DNA of 64,000 nucleotides from Sphingomonas folli (GCF_019429525.1 NZ_JAHXZL010000002.1:186001-250000); one strand, 5' to 3'. Positions 8,738-18,830 are shown, counted from the first letter of the stretch. Notes: generated by a model not told the origin, from the letters alone. Made by a program: numbers and translations.

Positions 8738-9025
8738 ATGTGGTTGGAACGGCTCAACGGGTTCACGCTCTTCATGCTCGCCTTCGTGGTGGTGGGGCTG
8801 CCCGTGATCCTCGGCGTCGGCGGCGAGATGTTCCGGCGCTGGCTGATCCACAAGGAACGAATGGCGCAGGTGCTGACCGACGCCACCGCGGAGAAGGCCG
8901 CGCAATATGCGGCGCACACCGAGCGGCTCGAGGCGCGCGTGCGCGTGCTGGAGCGGATCGCGACCGACCGCGGCGCCGACGTCGCCGCGCAGATCGAGCA
9001 ATTGCGCGACGACCGGCTCAACTGA
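8738..9025 (+). CDS. PspB-like small membrane/coiled-coil protein 2
   Basis: 95 residues: one clear membrane helix (about 9-28, LFMLAFVVVGLPVILGVGG), then a charged helix with ERLEARVRVLERIATD (62-77) and the ending IEQLRDDRLN. The motif is nearly the same as in its neighbours and in PspB (RLEDRVNTVERIVAAD). The start is ATG at 8738, with GGGGAGAGAG upstream; an in-frame ATG five codons earlier has no spacing for a ribosome-binding site. Likely co-transcribed from the psp sigma-54 promoter. Confidence 0.78.
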   Translation: MWLERLNGFTLFMLAFVVVGLPVILGVGGEMFRRWLIHKERMAQVLTDATAEKAAQYAAHTERLEARVRVLERIATDRGADVAAQIEQLRDDRLN

Positions 9026-9053
9026 GCGGCGTCGGCGAGGAGGAGAGAGTAAC

Positions 9054-9308
9054 ATGGGTCCGACCTCATTGATGATCGTGCTGATCGTGCTGATCGCGGT
9101 GCTTGGCCGAGTGATGCAGGAGCGCTATCGCGCGATGGCACGGCTCCACGCTGAGGAGAGCATACGCCACGCCGCCGGCGACGGCGGCCGCGCGCAGGAC
9201 GAGGTGCGCCAGCTCAAGGAGCGCGTCGCGGTGCTCGAGCGCCTCATCACCGACAGCCACGGCCGCGCCGATCTGGAACGCCAGATCGAGCAGCTGCGCG
9301 ACCGCTGA
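9054..9308 (+). CDS. PspB-like small membrane/coiled-coil protein 3
   Basis: 84 residues: an N-terminal membrane helix (about 4-19, TSLMIVLIVLIAVLG), a short linker, then QLKERVAVLERLITD (53-67) and the ending IEQLRDR. The ribosome-binding site GAGGAGGAGAG is strong. The spacing between membrane helix and motif differs from copies 1 and 2, so these look like diverged paralogues rather than recent duplicates. Role inferred from the operon. Confidence 0.78.
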   Translation: MGPTSLMIVLIVLIAVLGRVMQERYRAMARLHAEESIRHAAGDGGRAQDEVRQLKERVAVLERLITDSHGRADLERQIEQLRDR

Positions 9309-9335
9309 CACCAACCCGCCACGGAGACGGCAGCC

Positions 9336-9575
9336 ATGTCAGATCCCACCTTCTACCTCAGCATGGCCGCGACCGGTCTCGCCGGACTCGCGATGCTGAT
9401 CTACGCCGCGCTCAACGGCTGGCGCGGCTGGCTCCAGCTCCAGCACGAGCAGCTCGGGCACGAGCGCGCCGGCCACGCCCCCGCGCCGCCCAGCGCCGGC
9501 GCGCGGATCGAGATCGCCGACCTCAAGGAGCGCATCCGCAAGCTCGAGGCGATCGCGGCCGGGGTGGACCTCTGA
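9336..9575 (+). CDS. PspB-like small membrane/coiled-coil protein 4
   Basis: 79 residues: a membrane helix (about 8-27), a Gln/Glu/His-rich linker with APAPPSAGA, then ADLKERIRKLEAIAAGVDL (61-79). It keeps the LKERIxxLE core of the family but lacks the LRDR ending. It is the last gene of the psp cluster; a GC-rich hairpin follows at about 9603-9630, just before sufE. Confidence 0.75.
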   Translation: MSDPTFYLSMAATGLAGLAMLIYAALNGWRGWLQLQHEQLGHERAGHAPAPPSAGARIEIADLKERIRKLEAIAAGVDL

Positions 9576-9602
9576 GCGGTGGACCTCTGGGCAGTTGCGG
9601 CG

Positions 9603-9630
9603 CGCGCGCGCGGCGGGTAGCCCGCGCGCG
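9603..9630 (+). other. GC hairpin abutting the sufE start codon
   Basis: CGCGCGCGGCGGG-TAG-CCCGCGCGCG can fold into about ten base pairs with one bulged G, ending at the base before the sufE ATG. No Shine-Dalgarno sequence is visible there. It may terminate psp transcripts or hinder sufE initiation. A 12-base direct repeat, GGTGGACCTCTG, lies just before it across the end of the preceding gene. Confidence 0.4.
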
Positions 9631-10050
9631 ATGACCGACACCGCTCCCACGCTCGACGCGATCCGCGAGGAATATGAGTTCGTCGAGGGCGACGACCGCT
9701 ACCGCCTGTTGGTCGAGCTGGGCCGCTCGCTCGAGCCCATGCCCGCGGCGCTCAAGACCGAGGCGACGCTGGTGCGGGGCTGCTCCGCCTCGGTCTGGGT
9801 CTATCCCACCGTGGCCGACGACGGCACGCTCCATTTCCTCGCCGACAGCAACGCCGCGATCACCAAGGGGATCATCGCGCTGGTGCTGCTGACGGTCCAG
9901 GATCGGCCGCCCGCCGAGATCCTCGCCACCGACGTGGAGGGCGCGCTGTCGCCGTTCGAGCTGAAGGCGCAGCTGAGCTCGAACCGCACCCAGGGTATCC
10001 CCAACATGATCGCGCTGATCCGCGAGACCGCGCGCCGCTACGTGGGGTAA
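9631..10050 (+). CDS. sufE: Cysteine desulfuration protein SufE
   Basis: Accepts persulfide sulfur from the cysteine desulfurase SufS and passes it to Fe-S cluster assembly. The 139 residues match the family. The acceptor cysteine is Cys51 in the conserved VRGCSASVWV loop, and the C-terminal half carries LSSNRTQGIPNMI. No other suf genes adjoin it, so it appears to be a stand-alone copy. The ATG at 9631 gives the normal N-terminus; a hairpin lies directly upstream in place of a ribosome-binding site. Confidence 0.93.
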   Translation: MTDTAPTLDAIREEYEFVEGDDRYRLLVELGRSLEPMPAALKTEATLVRGCSASVWVYPTVADDGTLHFLADSNAAITKGIIALVLLTVQDRPPAEILATDVEGALSPFELKAQLSSNRTQGIPNMIALIRETARRYVG

Positions 10051-10151
10051 GGCCCGCCTCCCCCTTCCGAGCCGCGCGCGTCCCATTCCGCGCCGCCGCG
10101 GCGCGCCACCGCGCACTGGTAAATTCCGGACGCGCCGCCTAGCGTGCGCCG

Positions 10152-10508
10152 ATGCAGTTCCTCAAGCTCCTGTTCTGGTGCCTGATGGCGTTCCTCGCCG
10201 CGGTGTTCACCTTCGGCAACTGGACCAACGTCTCGATCCAGCTGTTCGGCGGCCTGGTGGCGGAGGTGAACCTGCCGCTGCTGCTGCTCACCACCTTCCT
10301 GCTCGGCTTCGTGCCGACGCTGGTCTATCAGCAATGGCTGCGCTTCCGCCTGCGCCAGCGGCTCACCGCCGCCGAGCGCGCGCTGGAGACCGAGCGCGCG
10401 CTCGCCGCGGCGCGCGCGGGCGAGCCGGCGGTGCCCGCCGTCGCCGCCCCGGTCACCCCGCCGCCGCCCGCCGCGGTGCCCAGCGCCGTGCCGCCGGGAG
10501 TCGCGTGA
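10152..10508 (+). CDS. LapA-domain (DUF1049) small inner-membrane protein
   Basis: 118 residues: two membrane helices (about 3-22 and 38-60) separated by a short loop with NWTNVSIQLFGG, then a charged helix and a Pro/Ala-rich tail. This is the layout of the LapA/DUF1049 family; in E. coli LapA-LapB tune LPS synthesis. No lapB lies beside it, so function is by family only. The stop overlaps the pyrF start by 1 base (TGATG), and alphaproteobacteria often place it before pyrF. Confidence 0.8.
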   Translation: MQFLKLLFWCLMAFLAAVFTFGNWTNVSIQLFGGLVAEVNLPLLLLTTFLLGFVPTLVYQQWLRFRLRQRLTAAERALETERALAAARAGEPAVPAVAAPVTPPPPAAVPSAVPPGVA

Positions 10509-11182
10509 TGACCAGCCGAATCTTCGTCGCGCTCGACACCCCCGATCTCGCGCGCGCGCAGGCGCTCGCCGCCAAGGTCCGCCACCATGTCGGCGGGATC
10601 AAGCTCGGGCTCGAGTTCTTCTGCGCCAACGGACCCGCCGGGGTGCGCGCGCTGGAGGAGGTCGGGCTGCCGGTGTTCCTCGACCTCAAGCTGCACGACA
10701 TCCCCAACACGGTCGCCAAGGCGGTGCAGTCGCTCGCCCCGCTCGCCCCCGCGGTGCTCACGGTCCACGCCGCCGGGGGCCGCGCGATGCTGGAGGACGC
10801 CAAGGCCGCGGCGCATCCGGATACCCGGGTGGTCGCGGTGACGATGCTCACCAGCCTCGACGAGCGCGACCTCGTGCAGACCGGCGTGGGCGGCAGCGCG
10901 CACGACCATGTCCTGCGCCTCGCCGAGCTGGCGCGCGAGGCGGGGCTCGACGGCATCGTCTGCTCGGGCGCCGAGGTGGGCGCGGCCAAGGCGGCGTGGC
11001 CGGGCGGATTCTTCGTAGTGCCCGGCGTGCGCCCGGCGGACGGTCCGGCGGGCGACCAGAAGCGCGTGGTGACGCCGCGCCAGGCCGCCGACGACGGCGC
11101 CTCGATCCTGGTGATCGGCCGCCCGATTACCCAGGCCGAGGACCCCGACGCCGCCGCGCGGGCGATCGCCGCGACGCTATAG
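10508..11182 (+). CDS. pyrF: Orotidine 5'-phosphate decarboxylase
   Basis: Last step of UMP synthesis: decarboxylates OMP. The 224-residue TIM barrel has the signature VFLDLKLHDIPNTV with catalytic Lys61 and its Asp partners at 59 and 64, the phosphate-binding PGVRP segment, and a final GRPIT loop. ATG at 10508 overlaps the upstream stop by 1 base. A palindromic repeat separates it from trpF. Confidence 0.96.
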   Translation: MTSRIFVALDTPDLARAQALAAKVRHHVGGIKLGLEFFCANGPAGVRALEEVGLPVFLDLKLHDIPNTVAKAVQSLAPLAPAVLTVHAAGGRAMLEDAKAAAHPDTRVVAVTMLTSLDERDLVQTGVGGSAHDHVLRLAELAREAGLDGIVCSGAEVGAAKAAWPGGFFVVPGVRPADGPAGDQKRVVTPRQAADDGASILVIGRPITQAEDPDAAARAIAATL

Positions 11183-11247
11183 GACTTCCGGAGGCGGCAC
11201 CAGGACTCGCAGCTATCTTGGCGTGAGACCGGCCCTCGTCCACTCCT

Positions 11248-11347
11248 GCCGTCATGCCGGACTTGGTCGGGGATCCACTGCTCCGCGAGAGTAAGGCGTT
11301 CGAGAGGTGCGGCACGGTGGATCCCGGACCAAGTCCGGGATGACGGC
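11248..11347. repeat. 100-base inverted-repeat element (CGTCATCCCGG family)
   Basis: A ~31-base left arm (11248-11278) is repeated in inverted, slightly diverged form at 11317-11347; the arms contain GGACTTGGTC/GACCAAGTCC. Similar units of 96-100 bases occur at 16986, 55148 and 63527, with a half unit at 57191. These are typical non-coding palindromes of alphaproteobacterial genomes. It fills the 310-base gap between pyrF and trpF; nothing else was seen there. Confidence 0.8.
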
Positions 11348-11492
11348 TGGGGGAGTCCGGGATGGCGGAAGACGTGTGCCTGCCGGCACAAAGGTCCGTC
11401 CGACACGACCAACACTCTCCGCGTCTCCGCCCGCCAGGTGGCAAACCCGCGCCGTCGCCCCTATGTCGCCGCCTCCACCGACCGAGTCGCTC

Positions 11493-12127
11493 ATGCCCGT
11501 CACCGCCAAGATCTGCGGCCTCTCCGCGCCGGACACGCTCGACGCCGCGCTCGCCGGCGGGGCGAGCCACGTCGGCTTCGTCTTCTTCCCGCCGTCGCCG
11601 CGCCACCTCACGCCCGACCGTGCCGCCGCGCTCGCCGCGCGCGCGAGCGACCGCGCGCGCCGCGTCGGCGTCTTCGTCGACCCCGACGACACGCTCGTCG
11701 CGGAGGCCGTCGCCGCGGCGCGGCTCGACGCGATCCAGCTCCACAAGGTGACGCCCGCGCGCGCCGCGGCGCTGCGCCGGCACGCGGCGGTCGAGACCTG
11801 GGTCGCGCTCGCGGTGAAGACCGCCGCCGACCTCGCCGCCGCGCCCGCCTATCTCGGTGCCGCGGATCGCCTGCTCTACGACGCCAAGACCTCCGACGAC
11901 GCCGCGCTGCCCGGCGGCATGGGCGTCCGCTTCGACTGGCGCCTGCTCGACGGCGCGCGGCACCCGCTCCCCTGGGCGCTCTCGGGCGGGCTCGACGCGG
12001 GCAACGTCGCGGAGGCCGCGGCGCGCACCGGCGCGCGGCTGGTCGACGTCTCCTCGGGCGTGGAGCGCGCCCCCGGCGTCAAGGACGTGGACAAGATCGC
12101 CACCTTCCTGCAACGGGTCGCCCAGCT

Positions 12128-12131
<4 letters not shown>
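11493..12131 (+). CDS. trpF: Phosphoribosylanthranilate isomerase
   Basis: Tryptophan pathway: isomerises phosphoribosylanthranilate to CdRP. The 212-residue TIM barrel begins [10 protein letters not shown], with the family's KICGL catalytic-Cys motif, followed by [20 protein letters not shown] and the phosphate loop [14 protein letters not shown] 11493 is chosen because KICGL normally lies within ten residues of the start; an ATG 30 bases upstream is in frame but less likely. The stop overlaps trpB (ATGA). Confidence 0.95.
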
Positions 12132-13383
<1,252 letters not shown>

Positions 13384-13387
<4 letters not shown>

Positions 13388-14193
13388 CCCGGCTCGCCGA
13401 CGCCTTCGCCAAGGGTCGCGCCGCGCTGGTGTGCTTCGTCACCGCGGGCGACCCCGACGCGGCCGCCACCCCCGCGATCCTCGACGCGCTGGTCGCGGGC
13501 GGCGCCGACGTGATCGAGCTGGGTATGCCCTTCACCGACCCGATGGCGGACGGGCCCGCGATCCAGGCCGCCAACATCCGCTCGCTCGCCGCGGGCACGC
13601 GCACCGCCGACATATTGCGGATCGCGACCGACTTCCGCGCGCGTCACCCGGACGTGCCGCTGGTGCTCATGGGCTATGCCAACCCGATGCTGCGGCGCGG
13701 GCCCGCGTGGTTCGCCGCGGCGCTGCGCGACGCGGGCGTGGACGGGGTGATCTGCGTCGACGTCCCCGCCGAGGAGGACGAGGCGCTGGGGCCCTCGCTC
13801 CGCGACGCCGGCGTGGCGATGATCCGCCTCGCCACGCCCACCACGGTCGGCGAGCGGATCGGCGAGGTGCTCGCCGGCGCGGACGGCTTCCTCTACTATG
13901 TCTCGGTCGCGGGCATCACCGGCAAGCAGCAGGCGGTGCAGGCGTCGATCGAGGAGGCGGTGGCGCGGCTCAAGGCGGCGACCGACCTGCCCGTCGCGGT
14001 CGGCTTCGGCGTGCGCACCCCCGAGCAGGCGGGCGCGATCGCGCGCGTCGCCGACGGCGTGGTGGTCGGCTCGGCGATCGTCGAGCTGGTCGCGCGGCAC
14101 GGCGCGGCCGCGGCGGGGCCGGTCACCGCTTATGTCCAATCGCTCGCCGCGGCCATCGCGGCCACCGTCGAGGCAAGAGAGATCACCGCATGA
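13384..14193 (+). CDS. trpA: Tryptophan synthase alpha chain
   Basis: Cleaves indoleglycerol phosphate to indole for TrpB. The 269-residue TIM barrel has the catalytic residues Glu45 (in VIELGMPF) and Asp56 (in DPMADGP), and the phosphate-binding GFGVRTPEQ loop. The GTG start overlaps the trpB stop (GTGA), and the TGA overlaps accD (ATGA). Confidence 0.97.
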
Positions 14194-15053
14194 GCTGGCT
14201 CAGCAACGTCCGCAACGCGATCGGCGGCTTCGTCCCCGGCGCCAAGACCCAGGCGGCCGACACGCTCTGGCACAAGTGCAAGGGCTGCGGCACGATGGTG
14301 TTCACCAAGGAGCTGGAGGAGAACCAGTTCGTCTGCCCGAACTGCGACCACCACGAGCGCATCGGGCCCAAGCAGCGCTTCGCCTATCTGCTCGACGAGG
14401 GCAGCGCCGAGGTGCTGGCGCCGCCGCGCGCCGCCGAGGACCCGCTCAAGTTCCGCGACTCGAAGCGCTACGCCGACCGGCTCAAGGCGGCGCGCGCCAG
14501 CACCGGCGAGCAGGACGCCTTCGTCAACGCGCGCGGCACGATCCACGGCCAGCGCGTGGTGATCGGCGTGCAGGACTTCGCCTTCATGGGCGGCTCGATG
14601 GGCCAGGCGGTGGGCGAGGCGTTCGTCCAGGGCGTCGAGGCCGCGATCAAGGACCGCGCGCCCTTCATCGTCTTCACCGCCAGCGGCGGCGCGCGCATGC
14701 AGGAGGGTATCCTCAGCCTGATGCAGATGCCGCGCAGCACCGTGGCGATCCAGCTGCTCCACGACGCCGGCCTGCCCTATATCGTCGTGCTCACCGACCC
14801 GACCTCGGGCGGCGTCATGGCGGCCTATGCGATGCTGGGCGACGTGCAGATCGCCGAGCCCAAGGCGACGCTCGCCTTCACCGGGCGGCGCGTGATCGAG
14901 AACACGATCCGCGAGAAGCTGCCCGAGGACTTCCAGACGAGCGAATATTATCTCGAGCACGGGCTGATCGACATGGTGGTCCACCGCCGCGAGCTGCGCG
15001 ACCGGCTCGCCACCGTGATCGGCTATCTCTGCGGCGAGCGCCGCGCCGCCTGA
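14190..15053 (+). CDS. accD: Acetyl-CoA carboxylase carboxyltransferase subunit beta
   Basis: Zinc-containing beta subunit of the carboxyltransferase that forms malonyl-CoA for fatty-acid synthesis. 287 residues. The zinc ribbon uses Cys30, Cys33, Cys49 and Cys52, and the crotonase-like domain contains [12 protein letters not shown] and DPTSGGV. The trp-accD-folC order is common in alphaproteobacteria. ATG overlaps the trpA stop. Confidence 0.98.
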   Translation: MSWLSNVRNAIGGFVPGAKTQAADTLWHKCKGCGTMVFTKELEENQFVCPNCDHHERIGPKQRFAYLLDEGSAEVLAPPRAAEDPLKFRDSKRYADRLKAARASTGEQDAFVNARGTIHGQRVVIGVQDFAFMGGSMGQAVGEAFVQGVEAAIKDRAPFIVFTASGGARMQEGILSLMQMPRSTVAIQLLHDAGLPYIVVLTDPTSGGVMAAYAMLGDVQIAEPKATLAFTGRRVIENTIREKLPEDFQTSEYYLEHGLIDMVVHRRELRDRLATVIGYLCGERRAA

Positions 15054-15072
15054 GGCGACGCGCCCCTGCCCG

Positions 15073-16413
15073 ATGGCCGACCACGCCGTCTCCGCCGACC
15101 CGTGCGTCCAGGCGCAGCTCGACCGGCTGTGGGCGCTCTCGCCGGGCGCCGACGTGCTCGGGCTCGACCGGGTCACGCGGCTGCTGGCGCGGCTCGGCGA
15201 CCCGCAGCGTCGGCTGCCGCCGGTGTTCCACGTCGCCGGCACCAACGGCAAGGGCTCGACCTGCGCCTATCTGCGCGCCGCGCTGGAGGCCGCGGGGCAC
15301 CGCGTCCACGTTTATACCAGCCCGCATCTCGTCCGCTTCAACGAGCGGATCCGCCTGGCCGGGCGGCTGATCGACGACGCCGCGCTCGCCTTGCTGCTGG
15401 AGGAAGTGCTCGACGCCGGCGGCGACGTGGGCGCGAGCTTCTTCGAGGTGACCACCGCCGCCGCCTTCCTGGCCTTCGCGCGCACCCCGGCGGACGCCTG
15501 CGTGATCGAGGTCGGGCTCGGCGGCCGGCTCGACGCGACCAACGTGCTGCCCGCGCCGGTGGCCTGCGGCATCGCCGCGCTGGGGATCGACCATCAGGCG
15601 TTCCTCGGCGACACGCTGGCGCAGATCGCGGCGGAGAAAGCGGGGATCGCCAAGCCGGGCGCGCCGCTCGTCACCATGTCATATCCGCCCGAGGCGGCGG
15701 TGCCGGTGGCGCGCGCCGCCGCGGCGGTGGGAGCGCGGCTGCTGGTCGAGGGGGAGGCGTGGCACCGTCGCGTGACCGAGCGGGCGGTCGAGCTCGGCGA
15801 CCGTCGCGGCACCGTGTCGCTCCCTCTGCCCGCACTGCCCGGCGCGCACCAGGCCGACAATCTGGCGCTCGCGGCGGCGATGCTGCGCGCGCAGGACGTG
15901 GTGGCGGTCGACGACGCCGCGCTCGCCGCCGCGGCAGGCGGCGCGCGCTGGCCCGCGCGGCTGCAGCGGCTCTCCCCCGGGCCGCTCACCGCGCAGCTCA
16001 CGGGCCCGCTCGGCGCGACCCCGGTGTGGCTCGACGGCGGGCACAATGAGTCCGCCGGACTGGCGCTCGGCGCCGCGATCGACCGGGTCGCCGGCGCGGG
16101 GGAGGCGCGCTCGCTCGCGGTGGTGCTGGGGATGCTCGCGAACAAGGACCCGCGCGGCCTGCTCGCGCCGATCGCGCACCGGGTCGGGCTGGTCGTCGCG
16201 CTGCCGGTGCCCGGCCACGCGCATCACGACCCCGCCGATCTCGCCGCGCTGGCGCGCGCGCTCGGCGTTCCCGCGAGCGCGACCGCCGCCTCGATCCGGG
16301 CGGCGATCGCGGCGGTCGCCCGCGCCGAGCCAGCACCGCGCGCGCTGCTGGTGCTCGGCTCGCTCTACCTCGCCGGTGAGGTGTTGAGCGCGAACGATGA
16401 GCTGCCCGACTGA
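15073..16413 (+). CDS. folC: Folylpolyglutamate synthase / dihydrofolate synthase
   Basis: Adds glutamate to dihydropteroate and to folates. 446 residues with the ATP loop GTNGKGST (56-63), the HVxTSPHL-like YTSPHLVRFNERI segment, the GLGGRLDATN motif and a C-terminal Mur-ligase-like domain. ATG 15073 is 19 bases after accD. There is no terminator before the next gap; the gene probably ends the pyrF/trp/acc run. Confidence 0.96.
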   Translation: MADHAVSADPCVQAQLDRLWALSPGADVLGLDRVTRLLARLGDPQRRLPPVFHVAGTNGKGSTCAYLRAALEAAGHRVHVYTSPHLVRFNERIRLAGRLIDDAALALLLEEVLDAGGDVGASFFEVTTAAAFLAFARTPADACVIEVGLGGRLDATNVLPAPVACGIAALGIDHQAFLGDTLAQIAAEKAGIAKPGAPLVTMSYPPEAAVPVARAAAAVGARLLVEGEAWHRRVTERAVELGDRRGTVSLPLPALPGAHQADNLALAAAMLRAQDVVAVDDAALAAAAGGARWPARLQRLSPGPLTAQLTGPLGATPVWLDGGHNESAGLALGAAIDRVAGAGEARSLAVVLGMLANKDPRGLLAPIAHRVGLVVALPVPGHAHHDPADLAALARALGVPASATAASIRAAIAAVARAEPAPRALLVLGSLYLAGEVLSANDELPD

Positions 16414-16424
16414 CCCGCAATTAT

Positions 16425-16443
16425 GCGATTGACTATCAATAGC
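16425..16443. promoter_or_regulatory. 19-base Fur-box-like palindrome
   Basis: GC-g-ATTGA-CTA-TCAAT-a-GC is symmetric over 14 of 16 outer positions and 19 bases long, the size of a Fur-family box. It stands out as an AT-rich island between folC and the gene starting at 16482. Assignment to Fur is inference. Confidence 0.5.
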
Positions 16444-16481
16444 GCGTGAACGACCTTGGCGACGAACGAGGAGTCGCCCGT

Positions 16482-16916
16482 ATGCCCGAGCTGTCCGCCG
16501 CCACCACCCTCCAGGCCCTGCCCTATGCCCTGCCCGAGTGCGGCAACGCGCGCGTGCTGCTGTTCGCGATGCGCCGGATGGGGGCGCACGGGCTCGCCGA
16601 CGCGCGCGCGGCGCACGCGCTCTTCTCGGCGTTCGGCGAGGCGTTCCGACGGCCGCTCACGCTGATCCGCGCGCTGATGGCGGACATGGCCGCCAGTGCC
16701 GCCGCGCCGATCGCGATCGCGCCGTGCTGCTGCGCGCGCATGACGCCGTCCGAGCAGGTGCTGCTGTCGATCGTCGCGCGGGTGGAGGTGCGGGTCGAGA
16801 GCGCGCGGCTGCTGATGCAGGACCTGCTCGGCCAGCGCCACGTCGACGGCGTGCTCGCCAGCGCCGCCGCGGTCGCCGCGGCCTTCGCCGACGAGGGGCG
16901 ACCCGTGTCGCTGTGA
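16482..16916 (+). CDS. Uncharacterised protein with a Cys-Cys-Cys motif (DUF6628-like)
   Basis: A 144-residue, mostly helical, soluble-looking protein with the central motif IAPCCCARMTPSE, three adjacent cysteines that could hold a metal or cluster. The pattern LLFAMRRMGAHGL and the CCC core resemble the sphingomonad family I know as DUF6628; its function is unknown. ATG 16482 has GAGGAG about 7 bases upstream and is preferred over an upstream GTG. A Fur-box-like palindrome lies 39 bases before the start, so a link to iron is possible but unproven. Confidence 0.7.
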   Translation: MPELSAATTLQALPYALPECGNARVLLFAMRRMGAHGLADARAAHALFSAFGEAFRRPLTLIRALMADMAASAAAPIAIAPCCCARMTPSEQVLLSIVARVEVRVESARLLMQDLLGQRHVDGVLASAAAVAAAFADEGRPVSL

Positions 16917-16985
16917 CGGCGAGGACGAGCGTCTGGAGAGAGGCTCAGGCGGCCCCCGCGGCTCCTCATGTGATCGCCTTCTGAT

Positions 16986-17081
16986 CGTCATCCCCGCGCC
17001 GGCCGGGATTCATAAACGCGGTCGCTGGCGATCGAGCCGTCACGGCTGCGGCCCTGGATCCCCGCCCGCGCGTCGATGACG
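16986..17081. repeat. 96-base inverted-repeat element (CGTCATCCCCG family)
   Basis: Arms at 16986-17012 and 17055-17081 (CGTCATCCCCGCGCC... against ...GATGACG) form an imperfect palindrome of the same length and arm type as the units at 11248, 55148 and 63527. It sits between convergent genes. Confidence 0.7.
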
Positions 17082-17108
17082 AGGAGAAGGAGGACGGGCC
17101 TCCGCCCC

Positions 17109-18443
17109 CTACGCCATCCGCCCGTCGCGCGCGTCGCCCGGCCCCTCCGTCCCGGCACTGCCGACCGAGCGGTCGATCAGCCCCGAGCGCCCCATCCAGA
17201 AGAACAGCAGCACGCCGGGCAGCGCCAGCGCCACCGTCAGCCAGTAGAAGCCGACATAGCCGAAGCGCTCGACCAGCGAGCCCGCGGTGGTGCCCGTGAC
17301 GACCCGCCCGACGATGCTCGACGCCGCCGAGATCAGCGCATATTGCGCCGCGGTGAAGCGCAGGTCGCAGAGTGCCGAGAAATAGGCGACCACGGTCACC
17401 CCGCCGATCCCCGAGGCGACGTTCTCGAAGACCATGGCGCCGGCCAGGCCGATGTTGCTGTGCCCCGCCGCGGCGAGCAGCGCGAAGCTGACGTTGGACA
17501 CCGCCATCAGCACGAGGCTGAGCAGCACCGACCGCTTCATGCCCAGCCGCGCGTAGAGCCAGCCGCCGATGAAGATGCCGATCAGGAAAGCCCAGAAGCC
17601 GACGCCGACGTCGTACAGCGCGATCTCGTCGTTGCTGAAGCCGAGCGAGTCGAGCAGCAGCCGCAGCACCAATTGCCCCAGCGTGTCGCCGATCTTGTGG
17701 ATCAGGATGAACAGCAGGATCACGACCGCGCCGGGCCGCCGGAAGAATTCGGTGAACGGCTGCCACGTCGCCGCGAGCGCCTCGCCGATGCCGCGGCGGC
17801 GCACCGGGTCGCGGTGGCGCCGCGGCTCGCCCACCACGAGCGCGGCGAGCATCGCCGGCAGCGCGAGCGTGGCGCAGGCACAATAGGCCGCGGTCCAGCC
17901 GTAGCGCGCCGCCACCACCAGCGCGAGCGAGGCCGCGCCCGCCGAGCCGATGCGCCAGCCATATTGGCTCATCCCCGAGCCGACCCCGAGCTGACGGGGC
18001 TCCAATATCTCGATGCGATAGGCGTCGATGACGATGTCATAGGTGGCCCCGGCGACACCGACGAGCACCGCCGCGACCGCGGTCGCGGCGATGCTTGCTC
18101 TCGGGTCGGCGAAGGCGAGGTGCACGACCGCGGCGATCACCAGCGCGCCCGCGAACAGCAGCCACGACACGCGCTGGCCGAGCCGCCCGATCACCGGCAG
18201 CCGCACGCCGTCCACCACCCAGGCCCAGAGGAACTTGAGATTATAGGCGAGGAAGGCGAGGCTGAAGGCGGTGACGGTCTTCTTGTCGATGCCGTCCTGC
18301 GCCAGCCGCGTCGTCAGCGTCGCGGCGATCATCGCGTAGGGGAAGCCCGAGGACACGCCGAGCGCGAAGGCGGCGATCGGGCCTCGCTCGACATAGGGCC
18401 TGATCCCGTCCCGCCAGGTCTTGCCGTCCGCGCGCGTCGCCAT
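17109..18443 (-). CDS. ampG: AmpG-family muropeptide permease (MFS)
   Basis: An inner-membrane permease that returns GlcNAc-anhydromuropeptides to the cytoplasm for cell-wall recycling, which feeds beta-lactamase signalling where AmpR exists. 444 residues with about 12-14 membrane helices. AmpG-type features are GVSSGFPYAMIAATL near the start, YDIVIDAYRIE in the fourth-fifth helix region, HKIGDTLG in the second half and YFSALCDLRFTAAQYAL. ATG 18443 is used; an in-frame TTG precedes it by one codon. No ampR, ampC or ampD is beside it. Confidence 0.9.
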   Translation of the reverse strand: MATRADGKTWRDGIRPYVERGPIAAFALGVSSGFPYAMIAATLTTRLAQDGIDKKTVTAFSLAFLAYNLKFLWAWVVDGVRLPVIGRLGQRVSWLLFAGALVIAAVVHLAFADPRASIAATAVAAVLVGVAGATYDIVIDAYRIEILEPRQLGVGSGMSQYGWRIGSAGAASLALVVAARYGWTAAYCACATLALPAMLAALVVGEPRRHRDPVRRRGIGEALAATWQPFTEFFRRPGAVVILLFILIHKIGDTLGQLVLRLLLDSLGFSNDEIALYDVGVGFWAFLIGIFIGGWLYARLGMKRSVLLSLVLMAVSNVSFALLAAAGHSNIGLAGAMVFENVASGIGGVTVVAYFSALCDLRFTAAQYALISAASSIVGRVVTGTTAGSLVERFGYVGFYWLTVALALPGVLLFFWMGRSGLIDRSVGSAGTEGPGDARDGRMA

Positions 18444-18597
18444 CAATCCGATCCGCTCCGTCCTCTGTCCCGGCGATGGTTCGCGCCGTACAGCGAGCGC
18501 TAGACGATCCCCGCCGCGAGCGGAAGGCGCGGCAGGCGCGTCGCTGCGGCAGAGCGGTGCGGGTGGTGGATGGGGCGGCGGGGCGGGCGCGAGGTGA

Positions 18598-18830
18598 GTT
18601 CACGCGAAGACGCCACGACGCGAAGGGCTTTCTCACGCGGAGGCGCGGGGACGCGGAGATATCGGACTCGCCGCTGAGCGGCTCTGACCGTCTACGCGCT
18701 GTTCTGACGCGCGAGGCGCGCCAAAGGCGCGACACCTCCGCGTCTACGCGCCTCCGCGTGAACGAACCTTCTTCGCGTCTTCGCGTCTTCGCGTCTTCAC
18801 GTGAACCATTGTTCGAGCCGGAGGTGCGGC
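18598..18830. repeat. Long palindromic element, copy A (8-base unit arrays)
   Basis: The core runs from GTTCACGCG (18598) to CGTGAAC (18806), with a shared 24-base flank. The left half carries GAAGACGC-type and GGAGGCGC-type 8-base units; the right half carries their reverse complements, so the whole unit is a ~209-base palindrome. Copy B, about 85% alike by eye, follows 44 bases later in the same orientation. No gene was seen in 18444-19425. Confidence 0.85.
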
